Source: Thermoflexus sp. (GTDB taxonomy: Bacteria; Chloroflexota; Anaerolineae; Thermoflexales; Thermoflexaceae). From it: DNA of 64,000 bases. The notes below the pieces were generated by a model. That model was given only the letters and a program-made list of their open reading frames with translations, was not told the DNA's origin and searched no databases. The position numbers and the translations under genes are program-made. Of the stretch, positions 9,014 through 17,745 are shown piece by piece; the stretch's first letter is position 1; every line of letters begins with the position of its first letter. The DNA lies in the NCBI RefSeq assembly GCF_034432235.1, contig NZ_DAOUCJ010000065.1:1-64000 (forward strand), read 5' to 3'.

Positions 9014-9924
9014 CCCAGTCGCTCCGCGATCCGCAATCGCGCGCTGCGGGCCCGCGGGTTGATCTGAATCTCCTCCTCCGAAGGCCGAAGCGGTTTGCGC
9101 GTGATCAGGCGCAGGCTCGCGCGATGTCCGCACGTGCAAACCGGAACCTCCGGCGGGCAGAGGCAATCCCGCGATTCCCGCTGGAAGAACGCCTTCACGA
9201 TTCGATCTTCCAGGGAATGGAAGGCGATCACGGCCAGCCGGCCGCCCGGCCTCAACAACGAGACCGCCTGGGGAAGGGCCTGTTCCAGCGCCTGAAGCTC
9301 CTCGTTCACCACAATGCGCAACGCCAGGAACGTCCGCGTGGCCGGATGCTGATCCTCCCGCCCCCGGCCCACCACCCGGGCGATCAATTCGGCCAGCTCC
9401 GTTGTGGTTCGGATGGGCCGGTTCCGCACGATCGCCCGCGCGATCCGCCGGGCGAACCGTTCCTCCCCGTATCGACGGATGATCTCCGCCAGCTGCTTCT
9501 CCGGCCAGCGGTTCACGATCTCGGCCGCTGGGACCCCGCGGCCGGGATCATACCGCATGTCCAGCGGGCCCTCGATCTGGAAACTGAACCCTCGATGGGG
9601 ATCCGCCAGCTGCCACGAGGAGAGCCCCAAATCGAACAGGATCCCATCGACCTCCAGGAAGTCATACCGCACAGCGATCCGCCGCAACTCCGCATAGGAA
9701 CCATGGACCAGGATGGCCCGCTCTCCAAACGGACGCAGGCGCTCTCGCGCCCGCTCCAGCACCTCCGGATCCCGATCGATCCCCAGCAGGCGGCCATCCG
9801 GCGCAGAGCGCTCCAGGATCGCCGCCGCATGCCCTCCCCCACCGACTGTGGCATCGATATACACGCCGCCGGGTCGAACCTTCAGGCCCTCCAGCACCTC
9901 GCGAAGCAGAACCGGGATGTGCAT
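9010..9924 (-). CDS. rsmH: 16S rRNA (cytosine1402-N4)-methyltransferase RsmH (MraW)
   Basis: 304 residues. Methylates N4 of C1402 in the ribosomal P site with S-adenosylmethionine. The N-terminus MHIPVLLREVLEGL and the SAM loop YIDATVGGGGHAAAIL at about residues 23-38 are family signatures, as are FDLGLSSWQLADPHRGFSF, the C-terminal SLEDRIVK and the basic end with NPRARSARLR. It is the second dcw gene, 30 bases after mraZ. A ribosome binding site is hard to place with certainty, but the conserved N-terminus fixes the start. Confidence 0.97.
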   Translation of the reverse strand: MHIPVLLREVLEGLKVRPGGVYIDATVGGGGHAAAILERSAPDGRLLGIDRDPEVLERARERLRPFGERAILVHGSYAELRRIAVRYDFLEVDGILFDLGLSSWQLADPHRGFSFQIEGPLDMRYDPGRGVPAAEIVNRWPEKQLAEIIRRYGEERFARRIARAIVRNRPIRTTTELAELIARVVGRGREDQHPATRTFLALRIVVNEELQALEQALPQAVSLLRPGGRLAVIAFHSLEDRIVKAFFQRESRDCLCPPEVPVCTCGHRASLRLITRKPLRPSEEEIQINPRARSARLRIAERLG

Positions 9925-9954
9925 GGTGAATCGCCGTTGCGACCGGGCAGGGCG

Positions 9955-10443
9955 CTAAATCTCGAGCTTCATCCAGTGCTCTGGCGGGATCCGGCCGTTT
10001 TGAAATCGCCCCAGGATCTCCTGCCAGGCAGAAGGAGACCAGATCTCCAGATATGTGTGAACGCCCACAATCACGGCTTGACCCTCCAGGCCCGCATACG
10101 CCCGGAGAGAAGCGGGGATGAGAATCCGACCCTGCTCATCGGGGATCACATCAAAGGCCCCGCCGAAGAAGAACCGGCGCCATTCACGGGCCTCCGGGGC
10201 CGTGAGAGGCAACTGGCTGATCCGCTCCGCCACCCGCCGCCATTCGGGAAGCGTGAACAAATACAGACAGGGCTCCAGGCCTCTGGTCAGCACCGCTCCC
10301 GCCGCAAAAAACGGCCGATAACGCGCCGGGAGGAACATCCGCCCCTTCGCATCGATCCCATGCCGATACTCCCCCAGGAACATCGGGGGATCCCCCGGGG
10401 GAAGCACCGGTGGCTCCAGCTCGTTTTTCCGTCGTCCTCTCAT
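9955..10443 (-). CDS. mraZ: Transcriptional regulator MraZ
   Basis: First gene of the dcw operon. MraZ binds DNA repeats upstream of its own gene and represses the cluster. Two SpoVT/AbrB-type units are visible: MFLGEYRHGIDAKGRMFLPA and FDVIPDEQGRILIPASLRA. The family normally starts at the MFLGEY methionine (10383, 142 residues). I report the upstream ATG at 10443 (162 residues) because it has GGAGGG eight bases upstream and lies about 25 bases after the inferred transcription start, whereas 10383 has only a G run. That gives a 20-residue Arg/Pro-rich extension. The true start remains open. Confidence 0.9.
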   Translation of the reverse strand: MRGRRKNELEPPVLPPGDPPMFLGEYRHGIDAKGRMFLPARYRPFFAAGAVLTRGLEPCLYLFTLPEWRRVAERISQLPLTAPEAREWRRFFFGGAFDVIPDEQGRILIPASLRAYAGLEGQAVIVGVHTYLEIWSPSAWQEILGRFQNGRIPPEHWMKLEI

Positions 10444-10480
10444 CACCACATCCCTCCACTTTCCACCACCCTACGCCTCC

Positions 10481-10508
10481 ATTATACGGATTCCCTCCAC
10501 CTGCACAA
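10481..10508 (-). promoter_or_regulatory. Promoter of the dcw operon (sigma-70 type)
   Basis: On the minus strand TTGTGC (10503-10508) is followed by a 16-base spacer and a perfect TATAAT (10481-10486). A start of transcription near 10472 would give a leader of about 25-30 bases before the mraZ ATG at 10443. No other comparable promoter is visible within the cluster, so this may drive the whole run of cell-division genes. Confidence 0.75.
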
Positions 10509-10559
10509 GAGATTTGGGAAATCTTAACGCAAGGCTTGGGTTATCTTGCGATAACGCCG

Positions 10560-11060
10560 TTCACTCCCGAAGCCTGACATTCAGCTCCAGAGAACGGCCG
10601 GAGGCTGGCGCTTTGTTGGGGAGAGCGCGAATACATTCGACCCGGAGGGCCTCTGGCCGATGCGGCGCATGGAGCGCGTCGAAGGAATTCCAACGCCAGC
10701 CGGAAGAGGTTTTCCGCATCGGCGTAGGCTGGGGCGCGGCGCGAAGCGCCAACAAGCCCGATTCCCATCGGCGCAAGAGGCCAAACACGGGGACCGGGAG
10801 CGTGCCGAACGAATTCGACCTTAAAAGCCTTCGGCCACCGGCCAGCCCCCGTCGGCCAGAAGGAGGCTTTCGTGCCAGCGAAGGCTGGCACCCGGGGCTC
10901 CAGCGCCTCGCCAGACCGACCTCGATCGACGCATCGGCCCGCTCCCGGCGAATGGTTTGCGTCCCATGCGCTCGACCGCACAGGGCTCCGCATTCAAGAC
11001 GCAAAAGCTGCTCTTGTTTCGATGTCGTCGCTCAAGCGGCTTCGACAACGATCACCCGGC
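10560..11060. repeat. Intergenic interspersed repeat block A (non-coding)
   Basis: About 600 bases between the divergent mraZ and alcohol dehydrogenase genes hold no convincing gene. Open frames exist on both strands but are low-complexity and Arg/Gly/Pro-rich. The block shares modules with the region after cysS: a 17-base identity GGCGCGAAGCGCCAACA at 10738-10754 (also 17713-17729), GAATTCGACCTT at 10811-10822 (also 17546-17557) with similar flanks rich in CGGCCA, and a related TCGACGC stretch. The order of the modules differs between the two places, so the copies are mosaic. It looks like a degenerate intergenic repeat family rather than a decayed gene. Confidence 0.6.
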
Positions 11061-11122
11061 GGGTTCTTATCTGGGAAATCGCACGGTTGGCCGCTCCCGG
11101 CCGGAAGGACTGGGGGTTGCGC

Positions 11123-11128
11123 TATAAT
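11123..11128 (+). promoter_or_regulatory. -10 element for the alcohol dehydrogenase operon
   Basis: A perfect TATAAT lies 54 bases before the ATG of the dehydrogenase gene. No good -35 hexamer is visible at the right distance, so strength is uncertain. Confidence 0.5.
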
Positions 11129-11181
11129 AGAAATGTTGTCGGGGGGATTCATCGCGATTCTATCCCTGCGAGGAGCACTCT

Positions 11182-12141
11182 ATGCTGGCCGTTTACCTGA
11201 ACCGGGGGCTGGAGATTCGACGCGACTATCCGGTGCCTCCGCCACCACCGGGGGAAGCCCGCGTTCGAGTGAGGATCGCTGGAATTTGCAAGACAGATCT
11301 GGAGCTGATGCGCGGCTACCTTGATTTCCAGGGCATCCCCGGCCATGAGTTCGTGGGCGTGGTGGAAGAGGCCCCGGGTCACCCCGAATGGATCGGCAAA
11401 CGGGTGGTCGGCGAGATCAACGCTGCCTGTGGGATCTGCCCTACATGTCGGGCCGGGCGGCCCACCCATTGCCCCCATCGGACCACCCTGGGGATCTCCG
11501 GCCGCGATGGCGCGTTCGCGGAATATCTTCTCCTGCCCGTGGTGAACCTTCACGAGGTCCCCCCGGAGATCCCCGATGAAGCAGCGGTGTTCGTGGAGCC
11601 TCTGGCGGCGGCCCTGGAGATCACCGAACAGATTCACATCCATCCGACCGACCGCGTGGTGGTGCTGGGCGATGGGAAGCTCGGCCAGCTGGTCGCGCAG
11701 GTGTTGCAGCTCACCGGGTGCGATCTCCTGGTGATCGGGCGGAACCGGAACAAGCTGGATCTCCTGGCCCGGCGGGGGATCCCCACCGCGCTGGTGGAGG
11801 AAGTGGACGCGCTATCCGCCGATGTGGTGGTGGAATGCACCGGTTCTCCAGAAGGCTTCCATCTCGCCCGCCGATGGGTGCGCCCGCGGGGAACGCTGGT
11901 CCTGAAGAGCACCTATCACGGCACGGTGGAAGCCAACTTGACCATGATCGCCGTGGACGAGGTGGTGGTGATCGGCTCCCGTTGTGGACCATTTCCACCG
12001 GCCCTCCGGCTCCTCCAGCAGGGGCTTGTCGATGTGTTGCCGCTGATCCACGCTCGCTATCCGTTGCGCGAGGCTGCCCAGGCCTTTGAACACGCCGCCC
12101 GCAAGGGCGTGTTGAAGGTCCTGCTGGATGTTTCCCCATGA
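11182..12141 (+). CDS. Zinc-dependent alcohol dehydrogenase family protein (MDR)
   Basis: 319 residues, medium-chain dehydrogenase/reductase fold, presumably oxidising an alcohol or polyol with NAD(P). The N-terminal GroES-like domain keeps the catalytic zinc ligands (GICKTDLE and GHEFVG) and the structural-zinc cysteines CGICPTCRAGRPTHC. The cofactor loop is VVLGDGKLGQLVAQ, a GxGxxG motif. At 319 residues it is somewhat shorter than the common 340-350. AGGAG lies six bases before the ATG. Its stop overlaps the pgeF start as ATGA, so the two are coupled. Substrate cannot be told from sequence; threonine or sorbitol dehydrogenase-like relatives are possible. Confidence 0.88.
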   Translation: MLAVYLNRGLEIRRDYPVPPPPPGEARVRVRIAGICKTDLELMRGYLDFQGIPGHEFVGVVEEAPGHPEWIGKRVVGEINAACGICPTCRAGRPTHCPHRTTLGISGRDGAFAEYLLLPVVNLHEVPPEIPDEAAVFVEPLAAALEITEQIHIHPTDRVVVLGDGKLGQLVAQVLQLTGCDLLVIGRNRNKLDLLARRGIPTALVEEVDALSADVVVECTGSPEGFHLARRWVRPRGTLVLKSTYHGTVEANLTMIAVDEVVVIGSRCGPFPPALRLLQQGLVDVLPLIHARYPLREAAQAFEHAARKGVLKVLLDVSP

Positions 12142-12929
12142 CGGCGTTTATACACTGGGAAGCTGTGCAGAGGGAGGCTATTGTCTTTTACCGCTTCCGG
12201 GGCTCTCCGTGGAGCGACATTCCTCATGGCTTCCTCACCCGGAAGGGAGGGGTGAGCGCCCCTCCTTTCGCCTCCCTGAACCTGAGCCATTCCGTTGGCG
12301 ATGACCCGGCAGCGGTGGCCGAGAACCTGCGTCGGGCCTTCACGGCCATCGGATTACAAGGGGAAGAGGCCGTCACCGCCTGGTTGATCCATGGGAACCA
12401 GGTGGCTCTGGTTGACAAGCGCCACCGCGGCATGATCCTGGAAGGCGTGGATGGGTTGGTCACCGTGGAGCCGGGGCTGGCCCTCTTCATGCGATTCGCC
12501 GATTGCATCCCGGTTCTGCTCACGGATCCAGCGCTCCCGGCGGTCGGCATCGTGCATGTCGGCTGGCGGGGGCTGGCAGCGGGGGTTCTGGAAGCCGCCC
12601 TGGAGCTCTTCCAGCGCCGCCTGGGACGCCCCCCCTCTGCCCTCCATGCGGCCCTCGGCCCTGGGATCGGAGGGTGCTGCTATGCAGTGGGCCCGGAGGT
12701 CATCGAAGCCCTGGAACCCCGCATCGGGAAAGCCCTTCCCCTGCACCGGCGCAACGGCGCCTGGCATCTCGATTTGCCGGAGGCTGTGCGCCAGCACCTG
12801 CGCGATCTGGGAGTGGCCTCTGTGATCGCCGCCGGGGTGTGCACCGCCTGCCATCTCGAGGACTGGTATTCCCACCGGGCTGAGCATGGAAGGACCGGAC
12901 GCTTTGGGGCCTGGATCCGAAATCCGTGA
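12138..12929 (+). CDS. pgeF: Peptidoglycan editing factor / multicopper-polyphenol oxidase family protein (PgeF, YfiH)
   Basis: 263 residues. Family members act on purine nucleosides or edit peptidoglycan precursors. The diagnostic zinc-site residues are seen: His in LIHGNQV, Cys in RFADCIPVLL and His in VGIVHVGWRGLAAGV, plus GPGIGGCCYAVG and the C-terminal CTACHLEDWYSHR with a second cysteine cluster. The N-terminal HGFLTRKGGVS and LNLSHSVGDDPAAV are also typical. The start overlaps the dehydrogenase stop by ATGA. Confidence 0.93.
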   Translation: MTAFIHWEAVQREAIVFYRFRGSPWSDIPHGFLTRKGGVSAPPFASLNLSHSVGDDPAAVAENLRRAFTAIGLQGEEAVTAWLIHGNQVALVDKRHRGMILEGVDGLVTVEPGLALFMRFADCIPVLLTDPALPAVGIVHVGWRGLAAGVLEAALELFQRRLGRPPSALHAALGPGIGGCCYAVGPEVIEALEPRIGKALPLHRRNGAWHLDLPEAVRQHLRDLGVASVIAAGVCTACHLEDWYSHRAEHGRTGRFGAWIRNP

Positions 12930-12969
12930 GGGGATTTCCCCGCCGGCCCCGGCGGATGAGCGCGCCGCC

Positions 12970-14196
12970 ATGCCGCGACAGCGACGGTTCCGGCCGGGAA
13001 CGGAGGCCAGCCCCTTCCATCAGTTTATGGTGGCCCTGAACCGCCTGGAACGCCTTCCGTGGGCCTTCCTGGCCCTGTGGGCGCTGGCTCTGGGGGTGAT
13101 CATCGGGCTGGCCTGGGGGAAAGCATCGGGATCCCTGGAGATCGGTATAGCCGCCGCAGGGACGTTCCTCGCCTTCGCCGGGGGCGATGCCCTGATGCTG
13201 ATTCTGCTGCCTCGCCTCGGGTATTCCTTCGGCCCGCCCCGGCCCCCATTCGTCGCCTTCACCCTCTTCCGCCTGTTCTTGAGCCTGGGCACCCTTCCCC
13301 TTCAGCCGTTCTCCTGGGCGATCGGGCTGGCACTGATCGGACACCTCGCCTTCACCGGAAACCTCCTCAACGCGCTTTACCGGGAACCCTTCCGGCTGAC
13401 CCTGACGGAGCTCGTGGTGGCCTCCCCCAAGTTGCGGGGAATGCCTCCCCTCCGGGTTCTGCACCTCACCGATCTTCATCTGGAGCGCCTGACCCGGCGG
13501 GAACAGCAGGTCTTGCGGTGGATCGAGGAGCTGGATCCCGACCTGATCGTCTTCACGGGGGATCTCCTCAACCTGAGCTATGTGCACGATCCCCAGGCCC
13601 AGGCTCAGTGCAGCCGGTTCCTGGAGGCGCTGCGCGCCCCCCTGGGCGTTTATCTGGTCACCGGGACGCCTCTGGTGGATCCGCCGGAGGTGGTGCGGCG
13701 GATCCTCTTCGGCTTCACCCACATCACCTGGCTGAACAACCAGGTGGTCCGCTTCGGGAAGCTGGGCCATCAAGGGCCTCAGGTTTGCCTGCTCGGCCTG
13801 ACATGCACGCACGATCCGGAGCGCGATGGCGAGCGGCTGCGGGAGCTGATGCGCCAGATCCCGGCTCACGCCCTCACCGTCCTGCTCTACCACTCGCCGG
13901 ATCTCTTCCCCGAAGCCAGCGCGCTGGGGATCGATCTCTATCTGTGCGGGCACACCCACGGCGGGCAGATCCGCCTGCCCCTCATCGGCGCGCTGGTCAC
14001 CGCTTCAATTTATGGGAAGCGCTACGAGATGGGCCTGTATCGACGGGGTCCGACCACGATGTATGTGAGCCGGGGATTGGGAATGGAAGGACTCGGGATG
14101 CCCCGGATTCGCCTGATGTGCCCGCCGGAGATCGTCCTGATCCATCTGCAAAGCGATGAGCCGGAAGGGTCAAAAGGCCTTTCGACTTCCTCGTGA
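12970..14196 (+). CDS. Membrane-anchored metallophosphoesterase (YkuE-like) with an altered GNHD motif
   Basis: 408 residues from the ATG at 12970; an ATG at 12886, inside pgeF, would add 28 residues, and neither has a strong ribosome binding site. Four hydrophobic helices fill the first 160 residues, followed by a calcineurin-like phosphoesterase domain. Metal-site motifs are HLTDLHLERL, FTGDLLNL, LLYHSPDLF and LCGHTHGGQIRLP. The third canonical motif, GNHD/E, is replaced by VTGTPLVDPP: Asn and His are both missing. Related YkuE proteins act on phosphate esters in membrane lipids; here activity may be altered or lost. The domain is otherwise full length with no frameshift visible. Confidence 0.85.
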   Translation: MPRQRRFRPGTEASPFHQFMVALNRLERLPWAFLALWALALGVIIGLAWGKASGSLEIGIAAAGTFLAFAGGDALMLILLPRLGYSFGPPRPPFVAFTLFRLFLSLGTLPLQPFSWAIGLALIGHLAFTGNLLNALYREPFRLTLTELVVASPKLRGMPPLRVLHLTDLHLERLTRREQQVLRWIEELDPDLIVFTGDLLNLSYVHDPQAQAQCSRFLEALRAPLGVYLVTGTPLVDPPEVVRRILFGFTHITWLNNQVVRFGKLGHQGPQVCLLGLTCTHDPERDGERLRELMRQIPAHALTVLLYHSPDLFPEASALGIDLYLCGHTHGGQIRLPLIGALVTASIYGKRYEMGLYRRGPTTMYVSRGLGMEGLGMPRIRLMCPPEIVLIHLQSDEPEGSKGLSTSS

Positions 14197-14269
14197 GACC
14201 GACACGACCGGACTATGATTAGGATAAGTGGAACCATGCACATCCCGATCGGGAAGGGATAGCCCGGCA

Positions 14270-14722
14270 ATGCGCCGTCGCATGGAAACCGCGATCTCCC
14301 TCTTCCTCGCGCTGACCGTTGCTGGAGTCGGATGCGGGATCTGTATGCTGGGGACCCTGGCCATCCGTGGGGATCTCTCCTGGAGCATACGGGGCGCCCA
14401 GTATCGCCTGTGGTTGATCCGCGAACGGGAGGGCACAGGTCTGGCCCTCTCCCAAACGACACCCTACCGGAACCCGGAAGGCCGCCTGTGCCAGCGCACG
14501 GACGTCTGGTTCTGGCTCTGGGCGCCCCGGCTGAGCCTGCAACCGGTGACGTATGAAGAGTGCCCGCCTTCGGGTCATAGCCATGATCCCCGGTCATCCC
14601 TGAACTCCTCTTCTGCGCAGGCCAGGGAGAACGGGGCGGATGGGCCCACTGACCATGGGAGGGCAGGCAATTACCTGACCCTCAGAGCCCTGGTGGGGAC
14701 CTCCGGCAGTGGAATAGCCTAA
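14270..14722 (+). CDS. Small protein of unknown function with an N-terminal membrane segment
   Basis: 150 residues from the ATG at 14270, which has GGAAGGG 11 bases upstream; a TATGAT box lies at 14213-14218. Residues 6-30 form one hydrophobic stretch, possibly a signal anchor, followed by a Trp- and Arg-rich region to about residue 100 (DVWFWLWAPRLSLQPVTYEECP). The last 50 residues are low-complexity, and their third positions look less biased to G/C than the rest, so the C-terminus may be non-conserved. I do not recognise a family. It stands alone between the phosphoesterase and the PIN-TRAM gene. Confidence 0.5.
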   Translation: MRRRMETAISLFLALTVAGVGCGICMLGTLAIRGDLSWSIRGAQYRLWLIREREGTGLALSQTTPYRNPEGRLCQRTDVWFWLWAPRLSLQPVTYEECPPSGHSHDPRSSLNSSSAQARENGADGPTDHGRAGNYLTLRALVGTSGSGIA

Positions 14723-14807
14723 GAAGAATGTTTGGCCCCGTTCCTTGCCCTCTTCATGGCCCCCGGTGTAAGATGAACGTTGCACTTCGTCCTTATCCGG
14801 AGGATTT

Positions 14808-15860
14808 ATGGATTTTGAACGCTTCCTTCGTTTGATCGGCATGCTGGTGCTGGGGGTCGCCGGGTGGCGGCTGGGGATGGACGCGGCCCGGCTGGGGCTG
14901 GATTCGCGCCCGGCCTGGCAATTCGCCCTGGCCTTCAGCCTGGTCGGCGCCATCCTCGGCCTCATCCTCACGCCCTGGCTCACCATCCGCCCGGCCGCCA
15001 TGATCCGCCAGATCATCCGGCCGATCCCCTTACAGCAGCTGATCGCCGGCACGATCGGATTGATCCTTGGGTTGATCATGGCCGGGCTGGTTTCCTATCC
15101 GCTTTCTCTCCTTCCGGATCCCCTGGGCCGGGTGATGCCCTCCCTGGGGGCCGTGTTCTTCGGCTACCTGGGCCTCACGGTCGCCAGCACCCGCTACAAG
15201 GACCTGCTGGCCATATTCCCTCGCCACCTGCGCGATGGACGGGACGGTGAGCACGCGATCCTGCTGGATACCAGCGTGATCATCGACGGCCGGATCGCCG
15301 ATGTGGCGCGCACCGGGTTCCTCCAGGCCACGCTCCTGGTGCCCCGCTTCGTCCTGAACGAGCTCCAGCACATCGCCGACTCCCAGGACCCCCTGCGGCG
15401 CAACCGGGGCCGCCGGGGCCTGGAGATCCTTAACCGGATGCAGAAAGAAGGTCACGTCCCGGTCCGCATCGTGGATATGGACGTGGAAGGTCGGGAGGTG
15501 GACGAGAAGCTGATCGCCCTGGCCCGCCGCTTGCGCTGTCCGATTATGACCAACGACTACAACCTGAATCGGGTGGCCGAACTGCAGAACATCCGCGTTC
15601 TCAACATCAACGAACTGGCCAACGCCGTGCGGACGGTTCTGCTGCCCGGGGAAACGTTCACGCTTTCCATCATCCAGGAAGGGAAGGAGCCCGGACAGGG
15701 TGTGGGTTACCTGGAGGATGGGACGATGGTCGTGGTAGAGGAGGGGCGCCGCTACATCGGCCGGGAGATCCCGGTGGTGGTGACCAAGGTGCTTCAGACG
15801 GCGGCCGGTCGGATGATCTTCGCCCGGCCCGAGGAACCGAGCCGCGGGGGCTCCTCTTAA
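14808..15860 (+). CDS. PIN-TRAM domain membrane protein (YacL-like)
   Basis: 350 residues. Four membrane helices occupy roughly residues 5-125. A PIN nuclease domain follows (LLDTSVIIDGRIAD, RFVLNELQHIADS, RRGLEIL, CPIMTNDYNLNRVA), keeping the acidic residues of the active site. A C-terminal TRAM domain (PGQGVGYLEDGTMVVVEEGRRYIG) suggests RNA binding. The family is widespread in Firmicutes and Chloroflexota; the substrate is not known. A GGAGG lies seven bases before the ATG. Monocistronic, or the first gene before cysS with a 170-base gap. Confidence 0.9.
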   Translation: MDFERFLRLIGMLVLGVAGWRLGMDAARLGLDSRPAWQFALAFSLVGAILGLILTPWLTIRPAAMIRQIIRPIPLQQLIAGTIGLILGLIMAGLVSYPLSLLPDPLGRVMPSLGAVFFGYLGLTVASTRYKDLLAIFPRHLRDGRDGEHAILLDTSVIIDGRIADVARTGFLQATLLVPRFVLNELQHIADSQDPLRRNRGRRGLEILNRMQKEGHVPVRIVDMDVEGREVDEKLIALARRLRCPIMTNDYNLNRVAELQNIRVLNINELANAVRTVLLPGETFTLSIIQEGKEPGQGVGYLEDGTMVVVEEGRRYIGREIPVVVTKVLQTAAGRMIFARPEEPSRGGSS

Positions 15861-15942
15861 GGCCTTCGCCTCACGGATCCCCCGGCGATCCGCTTCGCTA
15901 CTTCGCCTGTCTACTCTACAAAGGAATCTCGCCGAGCGCACG

Positions 15943-15962
15943 GGAGGGGCGAGCGCCTCTCC
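15943..15962. other. Hairpin in the PIN-TRAM / cysS intergenic stretch
   Basis: An eight-base-pair stem (one or two G-T pairs) with a GAGC loop. It lies 80 bases after the PIN-TRAM stop and 70 before cysS. No T run follows, so it is not a clear intrinsic terminator. I looked here for a T-box leader and saw no TGGNACC core. Confidence 0.3.
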
Positions 15963-16031
15963 GTCAGCTCAGGGAACCAGTTCGGGAGGCTGCGGCTGTC
16001 GCATGCCACATCTTCAGGAGGTGCGAAACCG

Positions 16032-17486
16032 ATGGGCCTGGTGGTCTATAACTTCCTGACACGTCAGAAGGAGCCCTTCGTTCCCCTGCGCGAGGGGCGG
16101 GTTCACATGTATGTCTGTGGACCGACCGTCTACGATCACGCCCACCTTGGACACGCCAAGCTTTATGTCTCCATGGATGTGATCGTTCGCTACCTCCGGT
16201 ATCGCGGCTATCAGGTCCGCTACGTCCAGAACATCACGGACGTGGGGCACCTGCTGGATACCGGGGAAGACCGCATCCTCAAGGGAGCTGCCCGGGAACG
16301 CCTGGAGCCGATGGAGCTGGTGGAGAAATACATGCGCAGTTATTTCGAAGACATGGACGCGCTGGGGGTGGTGCGTCCGGATATCTCTCCCCGGGCCTCC
16401 TGCCATATCCCGGAGATGATCGAGATGATCAAAGTCCTGATCGAAAAGGGCCACGCCTATGAAGTGAACGGCTCGGTTTATTTCTCGGTGGAATCCTGGC
16501 CGGAATACGGGAAGCTCTCCGGTCGCCGTCTGGAGGAGCAGGAGGAAGGTGTCCGCGTCCCGGTGCGGGAGGAGAAACGGCATCCTGCCGATTTCGCCCT
16601 GTGGAAGCGGGCAGAGCCGGAGCACATCCTGCGCTGGCCCAGCCCATGGGGCTGGGGCTACCCGGGCTGGCATATCGAATGCTCGGTGATGGCCACCAAA
16701 TATCTGGGGCAGCCGTTCGATATCCATGGGGGAGGCATCGATAACCTGTTCCCCCACAACGAGAGCGAGATCGCCCAGGCGGAGGCCGCCAACGGGGTGC
16801 CCTTCGCCCGCTACTGGCTGCTCACGGGATCCCTCACCGTCAACGGCGTGAAGATGAGCAAAAGCCTGGGGAACGTGGTGCGCATCAAGGATGCCCTCCA
16901 GCAATACCGACCCCAGGCGATCCGCCTGTTCATCCTCTCCAGCCATTACCGCTCCCCCATCGACTACAGCGAAGAGGCCATGGAGGCAGCGGAGAAGGGC
17001 TTGGACCGCCTCTGGAACACGGTGATCGAGGTTCGGGAGCGGCTCGCCCGGGGAGATGTTCCCGAAACCGCGGAGCCGGAGACGTTCATGGAGGAGATCC
17101 AGCGGGCACGACGTGCGTTCCTGGAGGCGATGGACGACGATTTCGGCACACCGGAGGCCCTTTCGGTGCTCTTCGAGTTCTCCAAAACGGTCAACAGCCT
17201 GCTCTTCGGCGGGGCCCCAGTGGGGCGTCCCATCCTGGAGGCCATCGACGCCGTCTATCGGGAGTTCGGCGGCCAGGTCCTGGGGGTGATCCCCGACGTC
17301 ATCCGGCCGGACATCCCCTCGGATCTGGTGGCCGGGCTGGTGCAGCTGCTTGTCGAGATCCGGGCGGAAGCCCGCCGCCAGCGCGACTTCGCCCGCGCCG
17401 ATCAGATCCGTGATCGCCTTCGGGCCATGGGGATCATCCTGGAAGACCGTCCAGAGGGCACCGCATGGCGGATGGCCCGTTCTTGA
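16032..17486 (+). CDS. cysS: Cysteinyl-tRNA synthetase
   Basis: 484 residues, class I synthetase charging tRNA-Cys. The HIGH-type motif is in VYDHAHLGHAK near residue 40. The zinc-binding region includes CGPTVYD and GWHIECSVMATKYLGQPFDIHGGGIDNLFPHNESE, and the KMSKS loop is VKMSKSLGN. The C-terminal DALR-type helical domain is complete. AGGAGG lies ten bases before the ATG. Stand-alone gene; the region after its stop is repeat block B. Confidence 0.97.
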   Translation: MGLVVYNFLTRQKEPFVPLREGRVHMYVCGPTVYDHAHLGHAKLYVSMDVIVRYLRYRGYQVRYVQNITDVGHLLDTGEDRILKGAARERLEPMELVEKYMRSYFEDMDALGVVRPDISPRASCHIPEMIEMIKVLIEKGHAYEVNGSVYFSVESWPEYGKLSGRRLEEQEEGVRVPVREEKRHPADFALWKRAEPEHILRWPSPWGWGYPGWHIECSVMATKYLGQPFDIHGGGIDNLFPHNESEIAQAEAANGVPFARYWLLTGSLTVNGVKMSKSLGNVVRIKDALQQYRPQAIRLFILSSHYRSPIDYSEEAMEAAEKGLDRLWNTVIEVRERLARGDVPETAEPETFMEEIQRARRAFLEAMDDDFGTPEALSVLFEFSKTVNSLLFGGAPVGRPILEAIDAVYREFGGQVLGVIPDVIRPDIPSDLVAGLVQLLVEIRAEARRQRDFARADQIRDRLRAMGIILEDRPEGTAWRMARS

Positions 17487-17745
17487 ATCGAAGGAATCCG
17501 ACCCCAAAGGGCTTTCGGCCGACGGCCGGCCTTAGGATGTCGAATGAATTCGACCTTTTGAGGCCTCCGGCCAATGGCCGGCGCCGGCCAAAAAGCATCC
17601 TCGCGTCGGCGCAGGCCGATGCCCGGCGCGCAACACCTCATCCGGCCGATTTCCATCGACGCGATGGGCCGACACGAGGCCCATGGGTGTCTCGCAAGGC
17701 CGATCGGCCATCGGCGCGAAGCGCCAACACGGGGAGGCGGCTCAT
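17484..17745. repeat. Intergenic interspersed repeat block B
   Basis: About 255 bases between the convergent cysS and epimerase stops. It shares GAATTCGACCTT (17546-17557) with similar CGGCC-rich flanks and the 17-base GGCGCGAAGCGCCAACA (17713-17729) with block A near 10.7 kb, in a different order. It contains several CGGCCG-type palindromes and no credible gene. Confidence 0.6.

Noticed and set aside
10514..11200. Open frame of 228 codons in the mraZ-dehydrogenase gap
   Set aside because: Low-complexity product, no ribosome binding site, overlaps repeat modules shared with another gap and the real dehydrogenase promoter.
15861..16031. T-box leader before cysS
   Set aside because: No TGGNACC T-box core or specifier stem; only a simple 8-bp hairpin is present.
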